Under the pieces are notes generated by a model. That model was not told where the DNA came from and ran no database searches. It worked only from the letters and a program-made list of their open reading frames with translations. The position numbers and the translations under genes were made by a program. This document shows, in pieces, positions 1-9,263 of a stretch of DNA of 64,000 nucleotides (position 1 is the stretch's first letter; every line of letters begins with the position of its first letter). This stretch comes from Rhizobium ecuadorense (GTDB lineage: Bacteria > Pseudomonadota > Alphaproteobacteria > Rhizobiales > Rhizobiaceae): contig NZ_LFIO01001796.1 of assembly GCF_001187535.1 (NCBI RefSeq), positions 1 to 64,000 on the forward strand. Direction: 5' to 3'.

Positions 1-131
1 CGCCAACTACTTCAGGGCTGCCGGATATGACCCGGATTGAACAGGATCTGCTCTAGCAGTCGAGCATAAACCAAAGGCAAACACGTATGGTTGTGTTCTA
101 ATTAAATCGCTGAAATCCCTGCGCGACATGC

Positions 132-380
132 TTAAAGGCGTGCCAGCCTCGCTCGGCGGTAGGCATCGGGAATGGACAGGGCCCAGATGAAAAGTCCGCC
201 GGCGTGCCGGCCAATGAAGGATTGATCTGATGTCGTCGTCATGAAGGTGAGGATGGAAAAGAGCATGACAAAGAGGACGAAGGTCAGCCCGCGGCGCGGC
301 TCTCCTATCGCCACGTGACCCGCGCCTGGCAACACGATGGCCGGTGCGAGAACAAGATATGGATTGGGCCCTTTTTCCAT
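132..380 (-). CDS. Small integral membrane protein, unknown function
   Basis: Encodes 82 residues that are mostly hydrophobic, with likely membrane segments near residues 8-24, 31-48 and 58-70 and a basic C-terminus (YRRARLARL). The segment PGAGHVAIGEPRRGL resembles the Pro-Gly-rich turn seen in small TM2-like membrane proteins, but I do not recognise a named family. I chose the ATG at 380 because AAGGA lies seven bases upstream; the frame stays open much further upstream but that part reads as antisense shadow. It converges with nothing and runs toward the left edge. Function is unknown. Confidence 0.6.
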   Translation of the reverse strand: MEKGPNPYLVLAPAIVLPGAGHVAIGEPRRGLTFVLFVMLFSILTFMTTTSDQSFIGRHAGGLFIWALSIPDAYRRARLARL

Positions 381-449
381 CGCACAGTCCTTAAATAGCA
401 TCGACGGCTGCGCGTTGCGCAGCGTTGGCGGCAAGCGAACGGAGTTCCA

Positions 450-755
450 ATGCCATATCCAGCGTTCAACGAGATCCGCGCCACGGGCGCCATCGCGGTG
501 TTGATTACCGATATCAGTGCGGCCGAAAGCGCAAAGGCTGCCGACCACGTCATTCGATGCCGCTGCCATTCGCTGGCGGCATTCAACTCCTTCACCGCGG
601 CTGCGACGATGATCGACTATATCTCCTGGACCGTCGCGGCGCGGCTGGGCGAGCTCAGCGTCGAGCGCTTCCGCATGATCGACCGGATGGTCGAACTGAT
701 CGACGATGTCGCCACGCCCAATCCACCCGCGGCGGATCAGAGGAATTCGCCCTGA
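450..755 (+). pseudogene. C-terminal remnant of an RpiR/MurR-family regulator
   Basis: The frame (open from 399) reads as the last third of an RpiR-type SIS domain: a Gly-Ala-x-Ala-Val-Leu-Ile-Thr-Asp strand (the usual ViaITD element), then an Ala-Asp-His-Val-Ile strand, a Phe-Asn-Ser segment and a helical tail (RFRMIDRMVELIDDV). Full-length members are about 280 residues with an N-terminal helix-turn-helix; here only about 100 residues remain and no helix-turn-helix or first SIS half is visible upstream, where the opposite strand carries another gene. I call it a truncated remnant. It ends three bases before the convergent exporter gene. Confidence 0.55.
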
Positions 756-757
756 CA

Positions 758-1660
758 TCAGAGGCGAAAGCGCCTGACAAAAACGGCCAGCCGAGGCACC
801 GGTGAAAAAACCAGCACGTTTCCAACCAGAACGGCGCAGAGCCCGAGAGCCGCCAATGGGCCGAGCTGATAATTTTCGAAAAACATCGAAATCGTCAGGG
901 CAACGATCGGAAAGAGCACAGTCATGTAAGCGGCTTTGGCTGCTCCCAGCCGGTTAACGACGGTGAGATAGGTGGTAAACCCGATCACGGAGCCGAAAGT
1001 CGCGAGATAAAGGAGAGAGCCGACATAAGACGCTGAAGGATCGAAGGTAAATTCGACGCCCCGAATGGCGGCGAATGCCGAGACGATGCCCGCGCCATAG
1101 AGCATTCCGTATGCGTTTACCGAAACCACCGACAGTCCGTGCTTCCTGTTGCGCACGGACACAAGGTTGCCGACCGAAAAGAACCATGTCCCGAGAAGGG
1201 CAAGCGTCACACCGATCGCCACGTTGTTGTCGAACGCGGCGGCGGTGGCCTCATTCCAAAAAAGGCAGCCAATGCCGGCAACACCGAAGGCGGCGCCGAC
1301 GAGAATGCGCGCCGACGGCCTCTGGCCAAATGCGACCATGCCATTGGCAAGATTGAAGATTGTCGCCGCTGAGAAGATTACCGAAACAATGCCGCTCGGC
1401 ACCAGGGTTTCGGCGATATAGAAGCACAGAAAATTACAGGAAAACAGACAGATCGACTGCAGGAACACGTAGGGGTGATGACGCAAGGGAATGGGCTGAA
1501 GCCTCTTCGTAACCGTCAGGCCGACAAATAGCATCACGCCGGCGAGGGCGAAGCGGTAGGCGATCGACGCTTCAATCGGAACGACGCCAAGCTGGTTCTT
1601 GATGGCGATCCAGGTGGTGCCCCAGATCAGGACGGTTAAAGCATAGCAGAGGCCGGTCAT
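758..1660 (-). CDS. EamA/DMT-family exporter
   Basis: A 300-residue protein with about ten hydrophobic segments arranged as two EamA repeats, the normal size and form of drug/metabolite transporters (RhaT/YdcZ/PecM relatives). It begins with the typical first helix LIWGTTWIAIKNQLG. Such proteins sit in the inner membrane and usually export amino acids or small metabolites; the substrate cannot be read from the sequence. It is divergent from an AraC-type gene, and the 167 bases between them must hold both promoters, so that regulator is the likely controller (inference). Confidence 0.9.
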   Translation of the reverse strand: MTGLCYALTVLIWGTTWIAIKNQLGVVPIEASIAYRFALAGVMLFVGLTVTKRLQPIPLRHHPYVFLQSICLFSCNFLCFYIAETLVPSGIVSVIFSAATIFNLANGMVAFGQRPSARILVGAAFGVAGIGCLFWNEATAAAFDNNVAIGVTLALLGTWFFSVGNLVSVRNRKHGLSVVSVNAYGMLYGAGIVSAFAAIRGVEFTFDPSASYVGSLLYLATFGSVIGFTTYLTVVNRLGAAKAAYMTVLFPIVALTISMFFENYQLGPLAALGLCAVLVGNVLVFSPVPRLAVFVRRFRL

Positions 1661-1827
1661 GGTCTTTCACTCCGTCAACGACGATGGGAGGATGGATACC
1701 GAGCCGAACAGCCACGTCTATGTCGCAGACTGTAGAGGCATTGTATATTCTTGGGTTTTTTACCTTTGGTCCTATTGATCAGCTGCGCCGTCCCCTTCAA
1801 ACTCGTGAGACGAGGCCCCGATGGATC

Positions 1828-2697
1828 ATGGAACAGCAACACCGTCTGACAGTTAAAGAAGCGCTCTCAAGATCCGGCGCATGCCTTCAGCGCTCCGGCT
1901 CGGTTGACCGGGGACTGTCGCTTGCGGAGTGGACCAACAGCGCAGGACAAGCGTTCTATGAGCGCCCCGATCATCACACGCTGAGCATCTATCTCGACGG
2001 CGGCGAAAGGGTCATCCGTGAGGACAAGCGGCTAGCGGGCGGAGCACCAGGCAAGCTTTGCCTATTGCCGGCCGAACACAAAAGCCAATGGCATATCGGC
2101 GGGCCGTTGAGGATGTTTCATCTTTACGTTGATCCCGAGCTCCTCGCTTATGAAGCGCTGACATCGTTTGACATCGACCCCAGACATATCGATCTGATGG
2201 ATCTGACGTTTTGCGATGACCCGGCGATGGCGATGATTGTCCGGGGAGGGGTTTTGCCTCTGAACTGGCAAGAAAAGAGCGACCGTATCGCCCTTGATGC
2301 GGTTTGTAAGCTCCTCATTCATCGGATCCTGAAATCGCACAATCGGCAGGCGCGGCAAGAGGCGGTGCGCGGCGGGCTTTCACCCTCCGTGCGTCGCCGT
2401 ACTGCTGATTACATCGACGCCAACCTCGACCAGGCGCTGACGCTTGATCGGCTGGCGCGGGAAGCCGGTCTGAGCACCTTCCATTTTGCCAAGATGTTTC
2501 GCGTCAGCTTCGGAATGCCTCCACATCGCTACGTGGCGGTGCGACGCATCGAGCAGGCAACGAGGCTCCTTCGCGACCGCGAAAACGGCCTTGCAGCCGT
2601 TGCCTCCGCCTGCGGCTTCGGTTCACAAAGCCATTTTTCCAAAGCTTTTAAAGCTGCTACCGGTGTGCCGCCAGGGGAGTGGCGAAGCCTGCAGTGA
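1828..2697 (+). CDS. AraC-family transcriptional regulator
   Basis: The 289-residue protein has an N-terminal sensing region and a C-terminal AraC double helix-turn-helix over roughly the last 95 residues. The first recognition helix is in LDRLAREAGLSTFHFAKMF and the second in VASACGFGSQSHFSKAF, followed by the family-typical TGVPPGEWR end. The frame is open from 1684, but the extra 48 residues look non-coding, so I start at the ATG at 1828; a start at 1720 cannot be excluded. It is divergent from the EamA exporter and probably regulates it. The inducer is unknown. Confidence 0.85.
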   Translation: MEQQHRLTVKEALSRSGACLQRSGSVDRGLSLAEWTNSAGQAFYERPDHHTLSIYLDGGERVIREDKRLAGGAPGKLCLLPAEHKSQWHIGGPLRMFHLYVDPELLAYEALTSFDIDPRHIDLMDLTFCDDPAMAMIVRGGVLPLNWQEKSDRIALDAVCKLLIHRILKSHNRQARQEAVRGGLSPSVRRRTADYIDANLDQALTLDRLAREAGLSTFHFAKMFRVSFGMPPHRYVAVRRIEQATRLLRDRENGLAAVASACGFGSQSHFSKAFKAATGVPPGEWRSLQ

Positions 2698-2792
2698 AAG
2701 CCGCCGGCCACAGCGCTATCGGATTAGCCTGCGCGATCGGCGCTGTCGTTCCGACGTGCGGAACTGGAGCCTCTGCCGACAGCGCAGACCGT

Positions 2793-4055
2793 TCACATCA
2801 GAAACAAGCCGGCCGCGCCCGCAAGTGTCGCTATGCCGGTGGTGATCGCCAGTCGAACCGCATAACCGATGCTTCCCGCCGTTGCCGCAAGACCGGTTTT
2901 CGCCAGAAGATTGGCGAAGGCGGCAACCGCTATCGCATGCGCGGCCGCGTCCGCAGGCACGGTCTGCGACGACAGCTTGGCGATGGAGAGGGTTATCGCA
3001 TCGAGATCGCCGAGCCCCGTGATGAAAGCGACCGCGACGAGCGACTGGTCTCCAAAGACTGCCAAAGTTGCCCGCGCCACGATGGTCACGACGGCAAGCA
3101 GAAGCGCAAAGCGGATGACGACCATCACTTCCAGCGGATTTCTCGGTGAAAAATCGGAACCGCCATCGGAGCGCCGCGACAATCCGGCGAGGCCGCCGCC
3201 CAAGGCAAGGATCGCGGCAGCCGGGCCGAGCGATGCCGCAAGCTCCTTGAGTATATCAGGCGCGATGACGCCGCAGATCAAAAGCACCCGGCTGAGGGAT
3301 ACGGCTCCCGCCAGCATCGCTCCGGCCGAAAGCAGCGGCGAGAGGGCGGGCGTCTGCGTCGACTGGCGGGCGAAGGAAAGCGTCAGCGCCGTCGACGAGA
3401 CGATACCGCCGCAGGCCCCGGTCAGCAATATTCCGGCCTTGGCGTCGCTGAGCCTGATCATGACGTAACCGGCGAATGAAACTGCACCGATCAGGATTGT
3501 CATCATCCAAAGCTCGAAAGGGTTGATCGTCTGCCAGGGATCGACCGCCTCGTCGGGAAGAATCGGAAGAATGACGACCGTCATCGTCAGCAGGATCAGC
3601 GCGGCCCGTAATTCGAGCCAGGTCAGTTTCCGGAGAAATCCATGCAGCGGCTCCCGCGCCGCCAGAAGCGCGGTGATCGCGACGGCACTCGCCGCAGTCG
3701 CCGTCATATCCGCAACGACAGCGGCGAAGCCGAGCGCAAAGACCGTTATCGCGGCGATGGTGCCGGTCGCGCTGTAATCTTTCTCCCGTGCTGCCTGCAT
3801 GCCGCTGAAGACGAGCACCGTGATACAGAAGAACACGAAGATGGCCGTCGGCAGGATCGGTCCGGTGACCGGCTGCAGAAAACCGCAAAAGCCGCCGAGG
3901 AAGCTCGACAGGCCATAGGTGCGGATGCCCGCCACTCTCTTGCCCGGCGCAGCCTGGCGTTCGCGCCATCCGCGCTCGATCCCAACGAGGATGCCGATCG
4001 CGAGCGCCAGGCTGAGACGTTGGAATGCGTCCGTCATCACCAATGAAGTCATCAT
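2793..4055 (-). CDS. MgtC/SapB and DUF4010 membrane protein
   Basis: A 420-residue polytopic inner-membrane protein. The N-terminal third carries the MgtC/SapB signature (LALAIGILVGIERGWRER, then GIRTYGLSSFLGG), and the rest matches DUF4010, with a glycine-rich helix LTGACGGIVSSTALTLSFAR. Proteins with this double architecture are widespread; MgtC domains are linked to growth at low magnesium and to ATP synthase control in pathogens, but the role of this long form is not established. It converges with the AraC gene, leaving about 95 bases. The start at 4055 gives a family-like N-terminus, and a second ATG (MTDAFQRL) lies a few codons inside. Confidence 0.88.
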   Translation of the reverse strand: MMTSLVMTDAFQRLSLALAIGILVGIERGWRERQAAPGKRVAGIRTYGLSSFLGGFCGFLQPVTGPILPTAIFVFFCITVLVFSGMQAAREKDYSATGTIAAITVFALGFAAVVADMTATAASAVAITALLAAREPLHGFLRKLTWLELRAALILLTMTVVILPILPDEAVDPWQTINPFELWMMTILIGAVSFAGYVMIRLSDAKAGILLTGACGGIVSSTALTLSFARQSTQTPALSPLLSAGAMLAGAVSLSRVLLICGVIAPDILKELAASLGPAAAILALGGGLAGLSRRSDGGSDFSPRNPLEVMVVIRFALLLAVVTIVARATLAVFGDQSLVAVAFITGLGDLDAITLSIAKLSSQTVPADAAAHAIAVAAFANLLAKTGLAATAGSIGYAVRLAITTGIATLAGAAGLFLM

Positions 4056-4543
4056 CCGAAGATCCAGACATTGTCAGCCAGCCCGCCTTCGCGGGAACTT
4101 CTGCCAATATGCCACGACGACGGTGTATTCCGCTCTGCTTGTTTCTGAAATCCAACCATGGCCATGCGGCCCGATCATTGCGACGGATCAAAGTTGGCTG
4201 CGTCCTCTCGATGCGAGCCGGGATGCTTCTCGTTGAGCCATGCCAACGCGCGATACAGGACAGGTGTTAGCGGGGCGGATATCGGGCCTCGATGGGCTGT
4301 CCGAATTCCGCATCGTCTGGCGGCGTGACGTGCTGGTGAAACGGCGCGGCCGAGACCAATCCATCTGCAGGAGATCGCCGGCGCGCGATGGACAGGCCCA
4401 GCCATGGCGCTTCGAGGGGGAAAGGCCGCATATCGCCATCAGCTGAGCACAGAGATATCAGCCCTGGAAGACCGTCGAAATCCGGTGCGCGCATACAAGG
4501 GAGCTCAGATTTGGATCTCGCTCTTCCGAGCGGCTGATGCCGC
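4056..4543. other. Gap without a recognisable gene
   Basis: About 490 bases between two leftward genes. Short frames are open on both strands, but none has a plausible ribosome-binding site, a familiar motif or typical codon use. It should contain the promoter of the MgtC-like gene near 4056-4150. I saw no strong hairpin or repeat. Confidence 0.5.
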
Positions 4544-5368
4544 TTAGCTCTGGCTCTGGCTTTGCATCTGGCCGCCATCCTCGACCTTCACGGTCACCGA
4601 CAGCGTTTCTCCCGGCGTGCCGATGCGCATGCCCGAGATCGGCGCGGCGTCGCGGTAGCAGAGGCCGGAGGCGACGCGGACATAACGCGTATCCGGGCAG
4701 ATCTCGTTGGCGGGATCGAAACCGACCCAGCCGAGGCCGGGAATATGGGCTTCGGCCCAGGCATGGGTCGCCGCCTGCTCGACCTTTTCCGCCATCATCA
4801 GATAGCCCGAGACATAACGCGCCGGCACCTGCAGGGCGCGGGCGGCGGCAATGAAGATGTGGGCATGGTCCTGGCAGACGCCGCTCTTCTTTTCCAGCGC
4901 CTGTTCGGCCGTCGTCGCGGTGTTGCTGGTGCCGGGTTTATAATCGACCGTCTGGTGGATTGCTTCCATCAGCGCATGCATGCGGGCAAGGTCGTTATCG
5001 CCGGCGACCCCCTTGATCAGTTCCTTGACCAGCTTGCCGCCCTTGGTCAGCGGCGTTTCGCGCAGGAAGAGCCAAAGCGGGCAGAAGCCGGTATGCGGGC
5101 CGGTGACGCCGTTATTATCCGCCGTCTCGACCTCGCCTTCGGCCAGGATGCGCGTCAGGTGCTGCGCGCCTTCCAGCGAGACCAGGTTGACGTGATTGCC
5201 GTACTGGTCGTCATATTCCACCTCGGGTGTGGCGCCCTCGACATTCAGCGACCAGCCGAGCACCTTCTGGGCGGCTGATGTCGGCGGCGTCAGCCTGAGC
5301 CGCTGCAGCGAGAACTGCGCCGGCTCGTCGTAGCGGTATTCGGTGAGGTGGCTGATCTTCAGTCTCAT
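4544..5368 (-). CDS. Transglutaminase-like protease/ligase of the alpha-E cluster
   Basis: A 274-residue protein with the bacterial transglutaminase N-terminal domain (RLKISHLTEYRYDEPAQFS) and a core with the papain-like triad: Cys165 in KSGVCQDHAH, His202 in ATHAWAEAH and Asp218 in VGFDPANE. It is the last gene of a three-gene leftward cluster, 12 bases after the alpha-E gene. In such clusters the transglutaminase-like enzyme is thought to process or cross-link peptides made by the ATP-grasp partner (comparative-genomics prediction). The C-terminus is a short low-complexity tail (MQSQSQS). Confidence 0.92.
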   Translation of the reverse strand: MRLKISHLTEYRYDEPAQFSLQRLRLTPPTSAAQKVLGWSLNVEGATPEVEYDDQYGNHVNLVSLEGAQHLTRILAEGEVETADNNGVTGPHTGFCPLWLFLRETPLTKGGKLVKELIKGVAGDNDLARMHALMEAIHQTVDYKPGTSNTATTAEQALEKKSGVCQDHAHIFIAAARALQVPARYVSGYLMMAEKVEQAATHAWAEAHIPGLGWVGFDPANEICPDTRYVRVASGLCYRDAAPISGMRIGTPGETLSVTVKVEDGGQMQSQSQS

Positions 5369-5380
5369 GTTCTGATCCGC

Positions 5381-6322
5381 TTATACGTAGAACCGGTAGC
5401 CGTCGGAAATTTCCGCGCCGAGCTGGTTGTTGCGCGCGACGAAATCCTCCAGGAATTCGTGCAGGCCCTGATCCATGACGTCGCGGATCGCCCGCGTCTG
5501 CAGGGTTGTGCGGATCGCATCGGCGGTATCGTGGGCAGGCAGTCGCGCCTCGTAATCCTGGGCGAGGTAGCCGAGATTGCTGACAATCTTCTCGTAGCAA
5601 TAGGCCAGCGAACGCGGCATCTGGACATTCAGCGTCAGGAAGTCGGCAATGTTCATTGCCCGGTATTCGCCGTCATAGGCCCAGCTGTAGGCGCGGTGCG
5701 CCGAGACCGAGCGCAGGATCGATTCCCACTGGACATTGTCGAGCGAGGAGCCGACCGCCGAGACCGAGGGCAGCAGCACGTAATATTTCACATCGAGGAT
5801 GCGGCTGGTATTGTCGGCCCGCTCGATGAAGGTGCCGATGCGGGCAAAATTATAGAGCTCGTTGCGCAGCGTCGAGCCGTGGAAGGCGCCGCGGATGAGA
5901 CCGGCGCGGCGCTTGATGACGTCGATCACCTCAGGCATCTCGGCCGCCTTGACGCGCTTTTCAAGCAGCGCCTTCAGCTCGATCCAGCATTCGTTGGTTG
6001 CTTCCCAGGTTTCCCGCGTCAGCGCGGTGCGCACCATGCGGGCGTTGTTGCGGCCGGACTCGATGCAGGACATGACACTCGACGGATTGGCCCGATCGCG
6101 CAGGAGATAGTCGATCGCATCGGCATTGGTCAGCTTCGCGTGACCTTCGTCATAGGCCTCACGCACGCCGGCACTTTGCAGCACCCCATCCCAGTTGTCG
6201 TCGCCGGCGCTGCTGCGGGTCAGCGACATGCGCAGCCCCGCATCGACCAGGCGGGCGATATTTTCGGCGCGCTCGATGTAACGGAACATCCAGTAAAGGC
6301 CGTTTGCAGTTCTTCCGAGCAT
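5381..6322 (-). CDS. Alpha-E domain protein
   Basis: A 313-residue, almost entirely alpha-helical protein that starts with the hallmark MLGRTANGLYWMFRYIERAEN of the alpha-E family. Its role is unknown; it is always found with circularly permuted ATP-grasp enzymes and transglutaminase-like proteins, sometimes fused to them. Its start overlaps the stop of the ATP-grasp gene by one base (TGATG), so the two are almost certainly co-translated. No signal peptide is visible, so it is probably cytoplasmic. Confidence 0.93.
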   Translation of the reverse strand: MLGRTANGLYWMFRYIERAENIARLVDAGLRMSLTRSSAGDDNWDGVLQSAGVREAYDEGHAKLTNADAIDYLLRDRANPSSVMSCIESGRNNARMVRTALTRETWEATNECWIELKALLEKRVKAAEMPEVIDVIKRRAGLIRGAFHGSTLRNELYNFARIGTFIERADNTSRILDVKYYVLLPSVSAVGSSLDNVQWESILRSVSAHRAYSWAYDGEYRAMNIADFLTLNVQMPRSLAYCYEKIVSNLGYLAQDYEARLPAHDTADAIRTTLQTRAIRDVMDQGLHEFLEDFVARNNQLGAEISDGYRFYV

Positions 6323-7731
6323 CAGTCCTCCAATACCCAGGTGTCTTTGGTGCCGCCGCCCTGGCTGGAATTGACCACCAGCGAGCCCTGTTTCAAGGCC
6401 ACGCGGGTGAGCCCGCCCGGAATGATCTGAACCTTGTCGGACACGAGCACATAGGGGCGCAGGTCGACATGGCGCGGCGCAATGCCCTTGTTGACGAGGA
6501 TCGGCACGGTGGAGAGCGACAGCGTCGGCTGGGCGATATAATTGTTCGGCTTGGCCTTCAGCTTCTCGGCGAAATCGGCACGCTCTTTCTTCGAGGCCGT
6601 CGGTCCCACAAGCATGCCGTAGCCGCCGGAACCGTGCACTTCCTTGACAACCAGCTCTTCCAGGTGCTCCAGCACGTATTTCAGGCTTGATGCCTCCGAA
6701 CAGCGCCAGGTCGGCACGTTTTCGAGCAGCGCCTTGCTGCCGGTGTAGAATTCGACGATCTCCGGCATGTAGGAATAGATCGCCTTGTCGTCGCAGATGC
6801 CGGTGCCGGGCGCGTTGGCGATGGTGATGTTGCCGGAACGGTAGACATCCATGATGCCGGGAATGCCGAGCGCCGAATCGGCCCGGAAGGTCAGCGGATC
6901 GAGGAAATCGTCGTCGACGCGGCGGTAGAGCACGTCGATCGCCTCGTAACCGCGGGTCGTCCGCATCTTCACCTTGCCGTCGATGACGCGCAGATCCGAG
7001 CCCTCGACCAGTTCAACACCCATCATGTCGGCGAGGAAGGAATGCTCATAATAGGCCGAATTGTAGATGCCGGGAGTGAGCACCGCGACGCGCGGCTTGC
7101 CGGTGCAGCCGGGAGGGGCGAGCGAAGCAAGACTCTGACGCAGCAGGTACGGATAGTCCTCGACGCGCTGCACCTTGTTCTCATGGAAGAGTTCCGGGAA
7201 CATTTGCATCATGGTTTCCCGGTTTTCCAGCATGTAGCTGACGCCGGAAGGCGTGCGGGCATTATCTTCCAGCACGTAGAACTGGTCCTCGCCGGTGCGC
7301 ACGATGTCGGTGCCGACGATATGGGTGTAGACGCCACCGGGCGGGCGGAAGCCGATCATCTCGGACAGAAAGGCGACATTGTTTTCGATCAGTTCGCGCG
7401 GAACGCGGCCGGCGCGGATGATCTCCTGCTTGTGGTAGATATCGTCCAGGAAGGCGTTGAGCGCGATCACCCGCTGCTCGATGCCCTGGGCAAGCTTTCG
7501 CCATTCACGGGCGGAGATGATGCGCGGAATGATGTCGAAGGGGATGAGCTTTTCGGAACTATCGGCATGGCCGTAGACCGCGAAGGTGATGCCGGTCTTC
7601 CGGAAGATATTTTCCGCATCGCGGGACTTGGCAATCAGATGCGACCGGTCTTGGCTGTTGTACCACTCAAAATATTTTTCATAAGGCGGGCGAGGACTTT
7701 CGTCCCCGGTAATCATTTCATCAAATGCCAA
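6322..7731 (-). CDS. Circularly permuted type 2 ATP-grasp protein
   Basis: A 469-residue enzyme of the circularly permuted ATP-grasp group, first gene of the cluster. It opens with the family-typical AFDEMITGDESPRPPYEKY, contains VLEDNARTPSGVSYMLENR and the nucleotide-binding VVKEVHGSGGYGMLVGP, and ends in a Ser/Gly-rich tail (VVNSSQGGGTKDTWVLED). ATP-grasp enzymes join a carboxylate to an amine through an acyl-phosphate; the product here is unknown. I chose the TTG at 7731 because AAGGGGAG lies eight bases upstream and it yields the conserved N-terminus; ATG at 7716 is a shorter alternative, and the open frame up to 8004 crosses a repeat and is unlikely to be coding. Confidence 0.9.
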   Translation of the reverse strand: MAFDEMITGDESPRPPYEKYFEWYNSQDRSHLIAKSRDAENIFRKTGITFAVYGHADSSEKLIPFDIIPRIISAREWRKLAQGIEQRVIALNAFLDDIYHKQEIIRAGRVPRELIENNVAFLSEMIGFRPPGGVYTHIVGTDIVRTGEDQFYVLEDNARTPSGVSYMLENRETMMQMFPELFHENKVQRVEDYPYLLRQSLASLAPPGCTGKPRVAVLTPGIYNSAYYEHSFLADMMGVELVEGSDLRVIDGKVKMRTTRGYEAIDVLYRRVDDDFLDPLTFRADSALGIPGIMDVYRSGNITIANAPGTGICDDKAIYSYMPEIVEFYTGSKALLENVPTWRCSEASSLKYVLEHLEELVVKEVHGSGGYGMLVGPTASKKERADFAEKLKAKPNNYIAQPTLSLSTVPILVNKGIAPRHVDLRPYVLVSDKVQIIPGGLTRVALKQGSLVVNSSQGGGTKDTWVLED

Positions 7732-7950
7732 AGGTGCGGCTCCCCTTTTTTGTTCATTTGAATACAACGCAAATTGCAATGCAAGAACCATGCGCAGTTC
7801 GAGGAAAAGATTTTGCGTTGCGTGAAACAGCGGGAATTGGGGGATGGAAGCGAGGTGGCGGGTGGTTGTGCGCCAGGGACTGCGTAAAAAATGAGCAGAT
7901 GATGACTTTTCGCTCGACCGATATGTGGAGCACAGCCTTCCCACTTGTTC

Positions 7951-8083
7951 CCTCATTTCTGTGCTCGTCACAGGAATCCAGCCGACGCGCGTCGGCGCAG
8001 CCAATGACTTCTACGGTGAAGTGAGTCTCCTGCGCCCAAGGACTTGGGCGCGCTGGATCCCTATGACGAGCACAGGGATGAGG
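7951..8083. repeat. Palindromic intergenic repeat, family B copy 1
   Basis: Two outer arms are inverted: TGTGCTCGTCACAGGAATCC at the left (7960-7979) and a matching ATGACGAGCACAGGGATGAG at the right (8063-8082). Small hairpins lie at the inner ends (GCCGACGCGCGTCGGC at 7981-7996 and GCGCCCAAGGACTTGGGCGC at 8032-8051). The same arms recur at 50918-51061. The element fills much of the 560-base space between the ATP-grasp gene and the EamA gene. I see no gene in the remainder of that gap (7732-7950 and 8084-8289), which must also contain the promoters of both flanking genes. Confidence 0.8.
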
Positions 8084-8289
8084 GTGGGCGGGGATGCGTC
8101 GGCGATCCTTCTTGGCCATGGCATGGCGTCGAGCTGTCGATAGGCTCGTCCACCAAAAGTATCATCTTCAGCATGTCCGTCAGACCCAACCATCAGCGAA
8201 ATTTCAAATAATCATCAACGCTTCGCCTTTGACTGTGACCGCCCGGTGCAGCTATCAGCACGGCGAACCCTTTTCTGCCGAGCTGCCTC

Positions 8290-9189
8290 ATGTCCCTCGA
8301 CCGCTTTGCCCCTGCCGTTTTCGTCCTGCTCTGGTCCACGGGCTGGGTGGTGGCGAAGTATGCGGCGCTGCATTCCGAGCCTTTCACCTTTCTTTCGATA
8401 CGTTATGCGCTATCGGCCCTGGCATTCCTGGGCTTTTGCCTGGTGACCGGGGCGCAATGGCCGAAAAGCCGGGCGACGGCGCTGCGTGCGGTCTATTCCG
8501 GTTTCTTCCTGCATGGTTTCTATCTCGCCGGCCTCTGGTGGGCGATCGCCAATGGCGTGCCGGCCGGCATATCGGGCATTATCGCGGCGCTGCAGCCGCT
8601 GTTGACGGCGATGGCGGCTCCCTTTCTCGTCGGCGAGCGGTTGCAGCCGACCCAGAAGCTCGGTCTTGGCTTCGGCTTCATCGGCATTGCCATCGCCATT
8701 TCGCCGAAACTCCTCGATCCGGCGGCATCAGATCTCACCCATGCCGCGCTGCCGCTGGCGATCAACCTCATCGCCATGGGGTCCGTCACCTACGGCACGC
8801 TCTATCAGAAGAAACACCTGCAATCCGGTGACCTCAGGTCCATCGCGACGCTGCAATATGTCGGGGCGCTGCTTCTCACCCTGCCGCTTTCGCTGATCTT
8901 CGAGCATCAGCATTTCGATGGCACAACGCAGGCCTTTGCGGCGCTCGTCTGGTCGGTCTTCGGACTGTCCATGGGCGGCGTTGGACTGCTGCTTTATCTG
9001 ATTCGCCGCGGTCAGGTCTCCCGCGCGGCCTCGCTGATCTATCTGATGCCGCCGGCCGTCGCTTTCGAAGCCTTCATCGCTTTCGGGGAACCGCTGACCG
9101 TGCCGTTGATCCTGGGCACAGCGATCGTGGTCGTCGGTGTCTATCTGACGAACCGCAAGGTCGTTCAGCAGGTACAGGCCAGAGCGTAG
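8290..9189 (+). CDS. EamA/DMT-family exporter
   Basis: A 299-residue ten-helix membrane protein with two EamA repeats. The N-terminus FAPAVFVLLWSTGWVVAKYA is typical of this transporter family, and the second repeat ends in LTVPLILGTAIVVVGVYLTN. It is predicted to export a small metabolite across the inner membrane; the substrate is not deducible. It is a different subgroup from the exporter at 758-1660. No strong ribosome-binding site is seen before the ATG at 8290. A bidirectional terminator follows 25 bases after the stop. Confidence 0.92.
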   Translation: MSLDRFAPAVFVLLWSTGWVVAKYAALHSEPFTFLSIRYALSALAFLGFCLVTGAQWPKSRATALRAVYSGFFLHGFYLAGLWWAIANGVPAGISGIIAALQPLLTAMAAPFLVGERLQPTQKLGLGFGFIGIAIAISPKLLDPAASDLTHAALPLAINLIAMGSVTYGTLYQKKHLQSGDLRSIATLQYVGALLLTLPLSLIFEHQHFDGTTQAFAALVWSVFGLSMGGVGLLLYLIRRGQVSRAASLIYLMPPAVAFEAFIAFGEPLTVPLILGTAIVVVGVYLTNRKVVQQVQARA

Positions 9190-9214
9190 GCCGACGGCTG
9201 CCACATGCTTCAAT

Positions 9215-9246
9215 GAAAAAAGGCCGGTTCGACCCGGCCTTTTTCC
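9215..9246. terminator. Bidirectional rho-independent terminator
   Basis: The stem AGGCCGG / CCGGCCT (9221-9227 with 9234-9240, loop TTCGAC) is flanked by an A-run on the left and a T-run on the right, so it can end both the rightward EamA transcript and the leftward helicase transcript that converge here. Confidence 0.85.
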
Positions 9247-9263
9247 TTTGGTTCAATCAACGC

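Noticed and set aside
4188..4578. Short open frames in the 4.1-4.6 kb gap
   Set aside because: Several frames on both strands overlap, none has a start signal or a familiar motif, and part of them overlaps the transglutaminase gene end.
7732..8004. N-terminal extension of the ATP-grasp protein
   Set aside because: The open frame continues upstream through the palindromic repeat, but the conserved N-terminus and ribosome-binding site point to the TTG at 7731.
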